In this document: piece by piece, positions 30,080 to 38,180 of the stretch | Layout of the letters: each line of letters opens with the position of its first letter | Position numbering within the stretch: position 1 is the first letter of the stretch | Source of the DNA: Clostridium luticellarii | GTDB lineage: Bacteria; Bacillota; Clostridia; Clostridiales; Clostridiaceae | DNA length: 62,565 bases | Assembly: GCF_002995845.1 (NCBI RefSeq) | Contig: NZ_PVXP01000015.1 | Location: 1 to 62,565, forward strand | Direction: 5' to 3' | Notes under the pieces: generated by a model | What the model was told of the DNA's origin: nothing | Database searches by the model: none | The model's input: only the letters and a program-made list of their open reading frames with translations | Made by a program: the position numbers and the translations under genes

Positions 30080-30253
30080 TCAATCATAATAATTTCCCCT
30101 TTCCATTACATCTGTGTGAAAACACTTTCCTGCAATATGGATTGCATATATGGTACCTTTTTCATCTTGTAGATATATAGCAGTGTTTTCTCCACCTTCA
30201 TCAATTTTAGCTAATTTGCAGCCCTCCAAACGATTTAAAAATTGTTTTTCCAT
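30080..30253 (-). CDS. First gene of the leftward early operon, 57 aa
   Basis: ATG 30253 behind GGAGGAAAG opens 57 codons (MEKQFLNRLEGCKLAKIDEGGENTAIYLQDEKGTIYAIHIAGKCFHTD...). Beta-rich and soluble. It is the first gene after the divergent operator region and thus probably the earliest lytic transcript. Function unknown. Confidence 0.6.
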   Translation of the reverse strand: MEKQFLNRLEGCKLAKIDEGGENTAIYLQDEKGTIYAIHIAGKCFHTDVMERGNYYD

Positions 30254-30298
30254 TTAAATCTTTCCTCCAATGTTTTATCGCTTGCTATGGTTATATAT

Positions 30299-30347
30299 TA
30301 ATACATTAGTCCCAAATAGTAAAACATAATTTAGGACTAATGTATTA
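30299..30347. promoter_or_regulatory. Divergent immunity operator region
   Basis: TAATACATTAGTCC (30299-30312) and GGACTAATGTATTA (30334-30347) form a perfect 14-bp inverted repeat. On the minus strand TTTACT-17-TAATAT overlaps one arm, giving the early leftward promoter. On the plus strand tandem TTTATTTATC copies and TATTAT near 30415 could form the repressor promoter. This is the expected site for the cI-like repressor. Confidence 0.75.
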
Positions 30348-30461
30348 AATTATATGCGTAATATTAATTTTTTCTAAGTTTTTCTTTATTTATCTTTATT
30401 TATCTAAAAAAATATGATATTATATTTTGTGTCTAATAGTCATAAAGAAAGGAACTTTTAA

Positions 30462-30869
30462 ATGGATGCAATTAGTAAGAATATACGAAAAATACGCAAA
30501 GAAAAAGGCATAACTCAAATACAACTATCTAAAATGATAGGTTCTACTAATGATTATATATCCAAGCTGGAAAGGGGCTTGAGAAAAAATCCATCTTCGC
30601 ATATGCTCAATAAAATAGCAAAGGCATTAAACGTATCTGTTCAAAGACTTTATAAAGAAAATAATGAAGATGATTCTATAGAAGAAATATTAAATAATAT
30701 ATGCAATAATGCTCCAGATACAGATCTGCCATTATCGGCTTTGATTGTAACACAATTTATAGAAGAAGGATTAATAGATAGTAAAGGCAATATGTCTCCG
30801 AAAGTAAAGAAATTATTACTTGAGGCAATTGCCTTACAATCAAAAGTAGATAACGTCAAGAAAGATTAA
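30462..30869 (+). CDS. cI-like phage repressor (XRE family)
   Basis: The 135-aa protein has an N-terminal Cro/C1 HTH (NIRKIRKEKGITQIQLSKMIGSTNDYISKLERG) and a short acidic C-terminal domain, with no LexA-like peptidase. It is divergent from the lytic operon across paired operators, the standard repressor position. Release would therefore depend on the antirepressor and not RecA-driven cleavage. Confidence 0.85.
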   Translation: MDAISKNIRKIRKEKGITQIQLSKMIGSTNDYISKLERGLRKNPSSHMLNKIAKALNVSVQRLYKENNEDDSIEEILNNICNNAPDTDLPLSALIVTQFIEEGLIDSKGNMSPKVKKLLLEAIALQSKVDNVKKD

Positions 30870-30993
30870 TTTTATGTTTTATGGTTTTGACAAGCTTGTC
30901 TATATCTATGCTGTTTTTGTTTAATATATTGTTTTTCTTTAAAACGTTATCTATAAACTTTATACTCTCCAGTAGATTACTTTTTTTACCCAT
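30856..30993 (-). CDS. Small protein antisense to the repressor 3' end, 45 aa
   Basis: ATG 30993 behind GGGGGAG opens 45 codons on the minus strand (MGKKSNLLESIKFIDNVLKKNNILNKNSIDIDKLVKTIKHK...), overlapping the last 14 bases of the repressor. Its antisense placement means its transcript would face the repressor mRNA. Product and promoter are not proven. Confidence 0.5.
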   Translation of the reverse strand: MGKKSNLLESIKFIDNVLKKNNILNKNSIDIDKLVKTIKHKINLS

Positions 30994-31067
30994 AATAACT
31001 CCCCCAGTGATTGTTAATATTTATTTCAATTACATTATAATTTCATGATGTTTTACGGTTCAAAAAG

Positions 31068-31100
31068 TTTTCGACTTTTGATTGTCTTAATATGTCGAAA
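31068..31100 (+). promoter_or_regulatory. Spo0A-box-like sites upstream of the 31187 regulator and integrase
   Basis: TGTCGAA (31093-31099) matches the Spo0A box core exactly, and TTCGACT (31070-31076) matches its reverse with one difference. They are about 17 bp apart, in the 190-bp gap before the HTH and serine recombinase genes. Short matches occur by chance in AT-rich DNA. Confidence 0.35.
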
Positions 31101-31186
31101 AAAGTTTTATTTCCATTATTTATGTCTTATCTTTTTATCCAATATAGTTTAAAATTACCTTATATAAGTCATATGGAGGTAATTAA

Positions 31187-31435
31187 ATGAAATTTAGCAT
31201 AAAAAGATATAGATATAAACACAAATTAACTCAAAAGCAATTGGGGAGACTTATAAATAAATCGGATAGTTATGTAAGTTTAGTGGAAAATAACAAGACA
31301 GATCCACGCTCAAGTACATTGGAGAAGCTGGGATGTCATTTAGATATATGCCCTAAAGAAATGATAATAGGGTGCAACAGTTTAAAATGTGCTACATGCT
31401 GTTATAATAAAAGTAATATTAAAAGAGAAAAATAG
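31187..31435 (+). CDS. Small HTH protein with Cys tail, upstream of the integrase
   Basis: The 82-aa protein has a Cro/C1 HTH (YRYKHKLTQKQLGRLINKSDSYVSLVENNK) and a four-Cys tail (CNSLKCATCC) that could bind metal. GGAGGTAATTAA precedes the ATG. It lies 29 bp upstream of the serine recombinase, so it may control integration or excision. Confidence 0.75.
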   Translation: MKFSIKRYRYKHKLTQKQLGRLINKSDSYVSLVENNKTDPRSSTLEKLGCHLDICPKEMIIGCNSLKCATCCYNKSNIKREK

Positions 31436-31464
31436 ATTAGCAATGTAAAGGAGATCTATATGTC

Positions 31465-32940
31465 ATGAAGAAAGTCGCTATATACGCCAGAAAAAGTGTT
31501 GAAGTAAAAGATAGTATTTCTATAGAAACTCAGGTTAACATGTGCAGAAATTATTTTGCGGATGAAGAATGTGAGTTTGAAGAATTTAAAGATGATGGAT
31601 ATTCTGGGGGGAATACTAATAGACCAGCTTTTAAACTTCTTCACAAGAAAATAGAATTAAATATGATTGATACCCTGATATGTTATAAGCTTGACAGGTT
31701 AAGCAGAAGGGTTGTAGATATAGCAGATTTTTTTGACTTGCTGGATAAAAAGGATATAGCCTTTATATGCGTAAAAGATAAGTATGATACATCTACACCT
31801 ATGGGTAGGGCAATGATGTATTTTGCGTCTGTTTTTGCTCAATTAGAGAGAGAAACAATTGCAGAACGTGTGAGGGATAGTATGTTACAGCTTGCTAAAA
31901 AGGGATGCTGGACCGGTGGTCCTGCTCCACGTGGATATGAATTGGTAAAGCATGGTGGTAAAACTTATTTGAAATTAATTGATAGAGAGCTAATACTTAA
32001 TTTATATAATTGGTATTTAGAACTAGGAAGTTTATATCAAGTTGACATGAGAGCAAAGGGAAAATATAATATGTTAAAAGGTCGTGATACCGTTAGAAGA
32101 TTTTTAAGAAGCCCATTATATGTACAATCCAGCTCAGAAATAAATGATTATCTGATGAAAAATGGCTGGAAAGTATTCGGTAACACCAATGGGTGTGGAT
32201 ATTTGACATATGGTGTAAGCGTTAAAGAGCCAATAGCAATAGTAAGCAAACATGAAGCTGTGATAACCCCTTTATTATGGCTAAAAGTGCAGGAGAAGCT
32301 TGACGAGGTAAGGGAAAGTATCTTTAAAAGAAAAAGTAAGGTATATTGGCTCTCTGGGGTATTGAGATGCCCATACTGCAAAAAACCTTATGTCATAGTG
32401 AATAGTGCACGTAATCATTATTATGCCTGCAGAAGCAGAGTGAACCGCTTTCATGAACATAATAAAAAATGTAAAAATAATAAGTATGTAAATTCAATTA
32501 AAATAGAAAGTGTAATTGAAAAATACATACTATCTTTTAGAGATAAAGTGGATTTTGAACATATATATAAATCTAATTCAGACAATATATACAACTCTGG
32601 CATAGAAGCTTTAAACAAAAAAATTAAGAAAAATTCTAAGATGATAGATAATTTAGTTAGCAAAGTAGCACTGTTAAGTAATTCTGGAGCTGAAATACTT
32701 TTAAAGAAAATAGATGAACTTTCCAAAGAAAATAAACAACTGGAAGATAAAGTTAGAAACGAACAGCTAAACGTGCTTGAGATTGAAAGCAAAAAATTCG
32801 ATAAAAGTTTTATATATGAGAATATATTAAATTTCAGTAAGACTGATAACCCAGAGGATAAACGTAATTACGTAAAAAATATATTCAAGTATATTGACTA
32901 TGATCCGATAAATGAAAAAATAGTTTGTAAATTTTTATAG
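31465..32940 (+). CDS. Large serine recombinase (phage integrase)
   Basis: The 491-aa protein has the catalytic N-domain (YARKSVE with the nucleophile Ser; YKLDRLSRR; GRAMMYFASVFAQLERETIAERV), a recombinase domain (TGGPAPRGYE), a zinc ribbon (CPYCKKPY...CRSR...C) and a C-terminal coiled coil (about 370-440). It integrates or excises the element at att sites. The gene ends about 30 bp from the disrupted host gene, the usual arrangement. Confidence 0.95.
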   Translation: MKKVAIYARKSVEVKDSISIETQVNMCRNYFADEECEFEEFKDDGYSGGNTNRPAFKLLHKKIELNMIDTLICYKLDRLSRRVVDIADFFDLLDKKDIAFICVKDKYDTSTPMGRAMMYFASVFAQLERETIAERVRDSMLQLAKKGCWTGGPAPRGYELVKHGGKTYLKLIDRELILNLYNWYLELGSLYQVDMRAKGKYNMLKGRDTVRRFLRSPLYVQSSSEINDYLMKNGWKVFGNTNGCGYLTYGVSVKEPIAIVSKHEAVITPLLWLKVQEKLDEVRESIFKRKSKVYWLSGVLRCPYCKKPYVIVNSARNHYYACRSRVNRFHEHNKKCKNNKYVNSIKIESVIEKYILSFRDKVDFEHIYKSNSDNIYNSGIEALNKKIKKNSKMIDNLVSKVALLSNSGAEILLKKIDELSKENKQLEDKVRNEQLNVLEIESKKFDKSFIYENILNFSKTDNPEDKRNYVKNIFKYIDYDPINEKIVCKFL

Positions 32941-32954
32941 GTATTTTGTATCAT

Positions 32955-32990
32955 TTATGTATTAATAGGGCATCCTCTGCTGGATTCGTA
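32955..32990. other. Attachment-site junction between prophage and host gene
   Basis: Host sequence coding for YYESSRGCP is followed by foreign codons for INT and a stop. Radical SAM proteins of this family normally continue after SRGCP with xxCxYC. The crossover therefore lies in or next to GGATGCCC (about 32970-32977 on the plus strand as GGGCATCC). The exact core cannot be fixed without the other end. Confidence 0.75.
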
Positions 32991-33557
32991 ATACACTATT
33001 TTATTCTTGAAATTTTCCTCTATTTTATAGGGAAATACTATCTTATTCATGTCTATTAATTCTCTGGGTTCATTTAAAATTATCTTACCCTGCCATTTAA
33101 AGCAAAGCCCTCTTATACTTTTAAGCCTTAAAAGATTTGCTTGGCTATTTTCTTCCTCTGACTTTCTAAAACGTTCTATCTGAAATTTTACAAACTCGTC
33201 ATAAGTTTCCTCGCCTTCCCCTGTTGTTACATATTCTCCCGGGGTATTTTTTAAAACACTGCAGCTGTCATAGGATACTTCTGGCCCTCCAAATAAAATT
33301 TCAATTTTAGGTTCTACAAGCTTAATTAGTACAGCCAGTGATTTTATGTATTCTATGTTCCATATATAACAGGAAAATGCAACTATATCCGGTCTTTCCC
33401 CTATAATTTTCTCCAGAACCCTTTCTCTTCTGTCATTTATTGTAAATTCTCTTATAGTACAATCATAATCCAGTTTTTGTGTATAAGCTTTCAAATATCT
33501 CACTGCCAGATTGCTGTGAATAAATTTTGAATTTAGAGCTGTAAGTAATATTTTCAT
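32955..33557 (-). pseudogene. B12-binding radical SAM protein, N-terminal part, split by prophage
   Basis: The 200-aa fragment is a cobalamin-binding-like domain (residues about 1-130, FSCYIWNIEYIKSLAVLIKLVEPKIEILFGGPEVS) followed by a linker and YYESSRGCP, the start of the radical SAM cluster motif. It lacks the CxxxCxxC and TIM barrel, so the truncated product should be inactive. This is the DUF4080-type layout. The 3' part should lie beyond the left end of the prophage, and excision would restore the gene. Confidence 0.88.
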
Positions 33558-33592
33558 ATGAAATTTTTATTTTCCTCCAAATCTTTTTTTAA

Positions 33593-34102
33593 TTAAACAA
33601 TATCTTTTTTCTGAGCTTTTATATAGTAAATCCCATCCGAGTTCCTAAAATCTAAAATTTTAAAATAATGCTTCAACAATTTTAAAGTATTCTCTTTTGA
33701 GCTGTCCTTTAAAATATTAAAATCTCTTATTTTTATTTTCTTAAGTCTGCCTCCGGGTATTGCTATCTTTATATCTGCATAAAAAATTTTGCTGTACCCT
33801 TTGTCTATGTCCCATATATGTAAAAATCCATTTTTATTTAAATACTTATATATGTCTTTTATAAAATTTTTCTTTTTAAAATTAAAGCATAGTTTGTCAA
33901 AGGAAAACAGAAGTATACAGTTGTCATAATAGTTTTCTCTAATATTTTTTTGTTCATCCCTACCGCTTATATATTCCACGTTCACATTGTCATTGAATTG
34001 TTTATATATATTATACACTATACCCTGATTATTCAGGCCTACATCCAGTAAATTACCCCTGAATATTTCATTTTCCATATTTATAAATATATTTCTATTC
34101 AT
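33593..34102 (-). CDS. SAM-dependent methyltransferase-like protein
   Basis: The ATG at 34102 follows GAGGGTGGTGAT. Residues 15-110 have a Rossmann methyltransferase order (GNLLDVGLNNQGI, DNVNVEYISGRD, DNCILLFSFDKL, KYLNKNGFLHIWDID), with motif I weakly conserved. It lies 36 bp upstream of the radical SAM gene, so they may share a host operon. Confidence 0.65.
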   Translation of the reverse strand: MNRNIFINMENEIFRGNLLDVGLNNQGIVYNIYKQFNDNVNVEYISGRDEQKNIRENYYDNCILLFSFDKLCFNFKKKNFIKDIYKYLNKNGFLHIWDIDKGYSKIFYADIKIAIPGGRLKKIKIRDFNILKDSSKENTLKLLKHYFKILDFRNSDGIYYIKAQKKDIV

Positions 34103-34170
34103 TTCTATCACCACCCTCTACAAATACATAATCGAAATATAGAATATGTTATATATGTTCTGTAAAAGGG

Positions 34171-34196
34171 AAAAAAATCCTCCAATCTATGGAAGA
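34171..34196 (-). terminator. Terminator after phospholipase-C-like gene
   Basis: TCTTCC, loop ATAGATT, GGAGGA, then TTTTTTT on the minus strand. The stem overlaps the stop codon at 34187. Confidence 0.75.
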
Positions 34197-34903
34197 ATTT
34201 TAAAATCTTTTATTTGGTTGAAATATTTTACCATGAAACCAGCCGTAGTTCTCTCGGCTTCTTTTATAATAACTCCGGCTATTTTCCCATATCTCTCTTC
34301 TCTGGATTCTATATTTCTGTTTTTTATATAAGTGCTGTTTGCCATTATGGCATTGTTTTTTATAAAATCGTCCACTTCATCATATATTATAGGTGATTTT
34401 TCTGTTACAAAAGAATAATCAGTCATCAGCTTTCCTATTATCCAGAGTTCAAATTTCCTATGACTGTTCAAAAGTCTATTATTTACATGATGGGGAACTG
34501 TGACATCCTGAACAAGGTGGCAGGATGCTCCGAAATAAAACAGAGCCCTTTGAATTTCTTCATTTTTAAAAAACTGCAGAGACTGATTATAGTATTTTTT
34601 ACATTCCGTCAGTGCATCTGAAAATCCATATAATCCCCTGCCTCTTATAATATGATAGAAATGATTTGAACTTTTAAAATCCTGATCTGCCCAGGTGACC
34701 CCCATATTTAAAGTTCTCGCATATTTTCTAAAAAAATTATATTCTCTCATATATCCATTGCTCTTTAGTATTTCTATGGCCTGTATGATTATGAATTTAT
34801 GCACGGTACAATTAGTCTTCATGATTTTTTTCTTCAGTGGATTTACTGCAAAGAATATTCCCCTTACAGCGCTGCCATAGGTTCTTTCAATTCCACGTTT
34901 CAT
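34187..34903 (-). CDS. Zinc-dependent phospholipase C-like protein
   Basis: The motifs WADQDFKSSNHFYH and FGASCHLVQDVTVPHHV match the metal-binding His/Asp pattern of the clostridial alpha-toxin/PC-PLC fold. The 238-aa length equals one catalytic domain. There is no C2-like C-terminal domain, and no signal peptide is evident from ATG 34903, so it may be intracellular or use a noncanonical export. It would hydrolyse phospholipids if active. Confidence 0.78.
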   Translation of the reverse strand: MKRGIERTYGSAVRGIFFAVNPLKKKIMKTNCTVHKFIIIQAIEILKSNGYMREYNFFRKYARTLNMGVTWADQDFKSSNHFYHIIRGRGLYGFSDALTECKKYYNQSLQFFKNEEIQRALFYFGASCHLVQDVTVPHHVNNRLLNSHRKFELWIIGKLMTDYSFVTEKSPIIYDEVDDFIKNNAIMANSTYIKNRNIESREERYGKIAGVIIKEAERTTAGFMVKYFNQIKDFKILP

Positions 34904-34943
34904 CCAAAAACAATCTCCTCTTTTTTGATATAATATTGCGATA

Positions 34944-36251
34944 TCAGGAATTTTGATTTTTCAAAATCAATACAATTCCCAGTACTGCTGTTAAAAGTGA
35001 ATAGAGATAAATCCTTTTATCAACTATCTGGGTCATATTAATTCTGCCCCTTTTTATACTATATAAATAACCTTTCTTTCCGTCAAGTGTGAACAGTGAT
35101 TTATCAAAAATTTTCATACTGGAAATTTTTGAAGTATTCTCAAATTTAATTTCTGCCAGAGGCAGTCCTGCTCCGGAAAAACTATAGATCATATTATCCG
35201 ATCTATCGTAAAAAAATATACAGTCTTTTGATTTTAAATCTCCATCTGCATCTACAGCTAAAGTTCCCAGAGTGCCTACAGTTTTATGCTGATAAATAGG
35301 AGCTGGAGGATTTGTATTGGGATGGTTGTCAAGTATAAATTGAAGTGGTGATCCCTTGACGCTTTTGAACTTTGGAGACGTAACGGGATCTCCGCCGCTG
35401 TAATCCGGCCATCCATACCACATTCCTTTTTTTATTTCATATATGTAGTCCGTATCACCTATGACAGGTCTGCTCCCTCTGTTTTCCATGCCTCCTATAT
35501 CGCATATAAGTCCATTGCTGCTGTTAAAATCCATACCTTCTACGTTACGTATTCCCCATGCAAAAGTTTCACTTGATCCATTTTTTATATTATATATTAT
35601 TATAGAAGCATTTCCGGGAAAATGCTGCGGTACTATCTGGCCTTTTAAACTTTTGGTATTATAGCTTTGAAATGCTCCTCTCTTGTATTTGCCAAAGTTA
35701 ATTCCCCTCAGAGTTATATCTTCAGGAGTCATATCATGGGCATAAAAATTATCTTTAATCCATTGGTTGTCATCTCCAACTACAGCCGAATTTGTTGCAG
35801 CTCCTATGGAAATATATATATAATCTCCTTTTACTCTTAAGACGCTTTTTCCATAATCACCGTAATTTGGTATATTATTTATAATTACTTTATTCTTGCC
35901 TTGATTTACATTATAACAGTATATTTTATCTCCTGAAGAATAATATATACTGTTCTTAAAATAATCAATACTGTGTATGTCCAGACTTAAATCTTTAAGT
36001 ATATCATAACTTCTGCCATTATTTTCAATGATCTGTATCCTGTTTTTATAGGCTATGTAATAATTATCTTTTTCATCCTTCGTGAAATCGACCGAATCCT
36101 TAAGGCCACTGTATTTTAAGCTGCAGGTTAAAGAATTGTCTTTTATCTCAAACCTAACTTCAGGGTGTGTCTTATCAAAATAGAACCGAACTATAAAAAC
36201 TGATACGGATATAATCACAACGGTTAATAAAATTTTTAATAATTTCTTCAT
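34944..36251 (-). CDS. Membrane-anchored PQQ-type sugar dehydrogenase-like beta-propeller
   Basis: An N-terminal anchor (LLKILLTVVIISVSVFIVRFY) and a C-terminal hydrophobic segment (YLYSLLTAVLGIVLIL) flank an extracytoplasmic propeller of about 370 residues. The central region (NASIIIYNIKNGSSETFAWGIRNVEGMDFN, WYGWPDYSGGDP) matches the glucose/sorbosone dehydrogenase family. PQQ ligands are not verifiable by eye. Function in the host is unknown. Confidence 0.75.
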   Translation of the reverse strand: MKKLLKILLTVVIISVSVFIVRFYFDKTHPEVRFEIKDNSLTCSLKYSGLKDSVDFTKDEKDNYYIAYKNRIQIIENNGRSYDILKDLSLDIHSIDYFKNSIYYSSGDKIYCYNVNQGKNKVIINNIPNYGDYGKSVLRVKGDYIYISIGAATNSAVVGDDNQWIKDNFYAHDMTPEDITLRGINFGKYKRGAFQSYNTKSLKGQIVPQHFPGNASIIIYNIKNGSSETFAWGIRNVEGMDFNSSNGLICDIGGMENRGSRPVIGDTDYIYEIKKGMWYGWPDYSGGDPVTSPKFKSVKGSPLQFILDNHPNTNPPAPIYQHKTVGTLGTLAVDADGDLKSKDCIFFYDRSDNMIYSFSGAGLPLAEIKFENTSKISSMKIFDKSLFTLDGKKGYLYSIKRGRINMTQIVDKRIYLYSLLTAVLGIVLILKNQNS

Positions 36252-36302
36252 GGTACAATACTCTCCTCAAATATAGATCCTAGAATATATATATTATAAA
36301 AA

Positions 36303-36336
36303 AACTCTGCATATGAGTATTTGAATGCAGAGTTTT
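36303..36336. terminator. Hairpin terminator, aco operon end (distal)
   Basis: AAACTCTGCAT and ATGCAGAGTTT pair around a short loop, with T-runs on the minus strand. It is the second of two hairpins after acoL. Confidence 0.7.
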
Positions 36337-36367
36337 ATATAATTTTGTATAGTATATTGTACAAAAA

Positions 36368-36410
36368 TAATTCTAAGCCTCAACAAAAATTATCAGGGCC
36401 TAGAATTATT
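36368..36410. terminator. Hairpin terminator, aco operon end (proximal)
   Basis: AATAATTCTARGCC arms pair around a 17-base loop, followed by TTTTT on the minus strand, 17 bp after the acoL stop. Confidence 0.7.
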
Positions 36411-36426
36411 CAAATTAAGTCAAATT

Positions 36427-38160
36427 TTAATTTACAGAATTAAGTGCTCTTTTCTGGACAGCCAGTGCAGCTTCTTTGAAAGCTTCATTTATAGTGGGAT
36501 GGGCATGTATTGTAGTTACCACTTCATCTACAGTGGCTTCAAGCCTCAGGGCCAGTGCAGCTTCACCTATGAGGTCCGTTGCCCTGGGCGCCATGATATG
36601 AACGCCTAGAATTTCTTCCGTCTTTTTGTCTGCTATGATTTTTATTATACCGTCGGGTTCCTTTGATATCATGGCCTTTCCGTTGGCACCCATGGGGAAA
36701 ATTCCTACCTTGTAGTCAATACCTTTCTCCTTGACCTGTTCCTCAGTAAGCCCTGTCGAAGCTATTTCAGGTTTTGTATATACGCAGGAGGGAACGGTCT
36801 TGTAGTCCATTTTGACATTTTTCCCGGATATATTCTCTGCTGCCACCACACCCTGTTCCGATGCAACGTGGGCAAGCATGATTTTGCCGGTACAGTCTCC
36901 TATGGCGTATATACTGCCTGCATTGGTTCTCATATAGTCATCCACACATACACGGCCCTTTTCCGTTTTTACTCCGATTTTTTCCAGTTCAAGGCCCTCT
37001 GTATTGGACCTCCTTCCTATAGCCACCAGTACTTTTTCAGCTTCTACATTTAGGTTGTCATTTCCTTTTGTAAAGTCAACCTTGAGTCCATTTTCTCCTT
37101 TTTCTATACTGGTGACTCTGCACCCTGTATTTATGGAAACTCCCTGCTTGGACAGTTTATCAGCAATCATACTTGAAATCTGCCTGTCTATAGGCGGTAA
37201 AATGAATGGCAGCATTTCCAGAATAGTGACTTTCTTCCCCAATGAACTGAAAAGGCTCGCAAATTCTATTCCTATTACTCCTCCGCCTATAATCACTATC
37301 GTCTCCGGCAGGGATTCCAGCTCCAGTGCACCGGTGCTGTCAATCACGCCTTCCAGTCCTATTCCAGGTATAAGCGGTGCAAAGGGAACAGAGCCTGTAG
37401 AAATTATGGCGCTGTCAAAATCAATTTTTTCGCTTTTACCCCCCTCTTTTGAAACAGTAAGGGAATTTTCAGTTTCCATTCTGGCAAATCCGTTGATCAC
37501 ATTTACCTTGTTGTAGGAAAGCAGTCCCTTCACTCCTGATACCAGTTTTTTTATTACCCTTTTCCTTCTTCTCTGAACATTTTTCCAGTTTATGCTCACT
37601 TCGCCCACATCAATTCCCAGATTTCTGCTGTCTTTGATTTCACTGAACAATTCAGCAGAGTGCAGCAATGTCTTTGTAGGTATACATCCTACATTAAGAC
37701 ATGTACCACCCAGTTCTTCCTTTTCGATTAAAGTTACTTTATTTCCCAGCTGTGCAGCACGAATAGCAGCTATATAACCTCCCGGGCCTCCGCCTATGAC
37801 CACTACCTTCTTCGGTCCTGCTTCTACTGCAGTATTGTCAGATTTTTTCTCCTCTGTTTTTGTTTCAGCTACTTCCTGTCCATTTACACCGGCTTCTTTT
37901 AAAAGCCCTGAAATATCTTCATTCTCACCGGCTATTACAGCAACAGGTGCCAGACATTTAACCGTCTCCCCCTCTTCCACCAGTATTTTTCTCACTACTC
38001 CGCTTTCCTTTGCCTCTATTTCATTTGTAAGCTTATCCGTTTCAACTTCAAAGAGAATTTCTCCCTTTTCAATTTTTTCTCCTTCGCTTTTATGCCACTT
38101 TGCCAGCATACCTTCCGTCATTGTAAGGCCCAGCTTGGGCATTATCTCCAAACAACTCAT
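36427..38160 (-). CDS. acoL: Dihydrolipoyl dehydrogenase (E3) with N-terminal lipoyl domain
   Basis: Residues 1-80 form a lipoyl domain with the modified lysine in ETDKLTN. After a linker comes the full E3: FAD motif (VVIGGGPGGYIAA), redox disulfide GGTCLNVGCIPTK, NAD motif (IIGGGVIGIEFAS) and C-terminal HAHPT with the catalytic His. The enzyme reoxidises dihydrolipoyl groups of AcoC, making NADH. The 577 aa reflect the extra lipoyl domain, which is nearly identical to that of AcoC. Last gene of acoABCL. Confidence 0.92.
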   Translation of the reverse strand: MSCLEIMPKLGLTMTEGMLAKWHKSEGEKIEKGEILFEVETDKLTNEIEAKESGVVRKILVEEGETVKCLAPVAVIAGENEDISGLLKEAGVNGQEVAETKTEEKKSDNTAVEAGPKKVVVIGGGPGGYIAAIRAAQLGNKVTLIEKEELGGTCLNVGCIPTKTLLHSAELFSEIKDSRNLGIDVGEVSINWKNVQRRRKRVIKKLVSGVKGLLSYNKVNVINGFARMETENSLTVSKEGGKSEKIDFDSAIISTGSVPFAPLIPGIGLEGVIDSTGALELESLPETIVIIGGGVIGIEFASLFSSLGKKVTILEMLPFILPPIDRQISSMIADKLSKQGVSINTGCRVTSIEKGENGLKVDFTKGNDNLNVEAEKVLVAIGRRSNTEGLELEKIGVKTEKGRVCVDDYMRTNAGSIYAIGDCTGKIMLAHVASEQGVVAAENISGKNVKMDYKTVPSCVYTKPEIASTGLTEEQVKEKGIDYKVGIFPMGANGKAMISKEPDGIIKIIADKKTEEILGVHIMAPRATDLIGEAALALRLEATVDEVVTTIHAHPTINEAFKEAALAVQKRALNSVN

Positions 38161-38180
38161 TTTTAAAAACCTCCCATGTT

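Noticed and set aside
37004-37516. Plus-strand ORF of 170 codons antisense to acoL
   Set aside because: It opposes the conserved E3 motifs and has the composition of a shadow frame.
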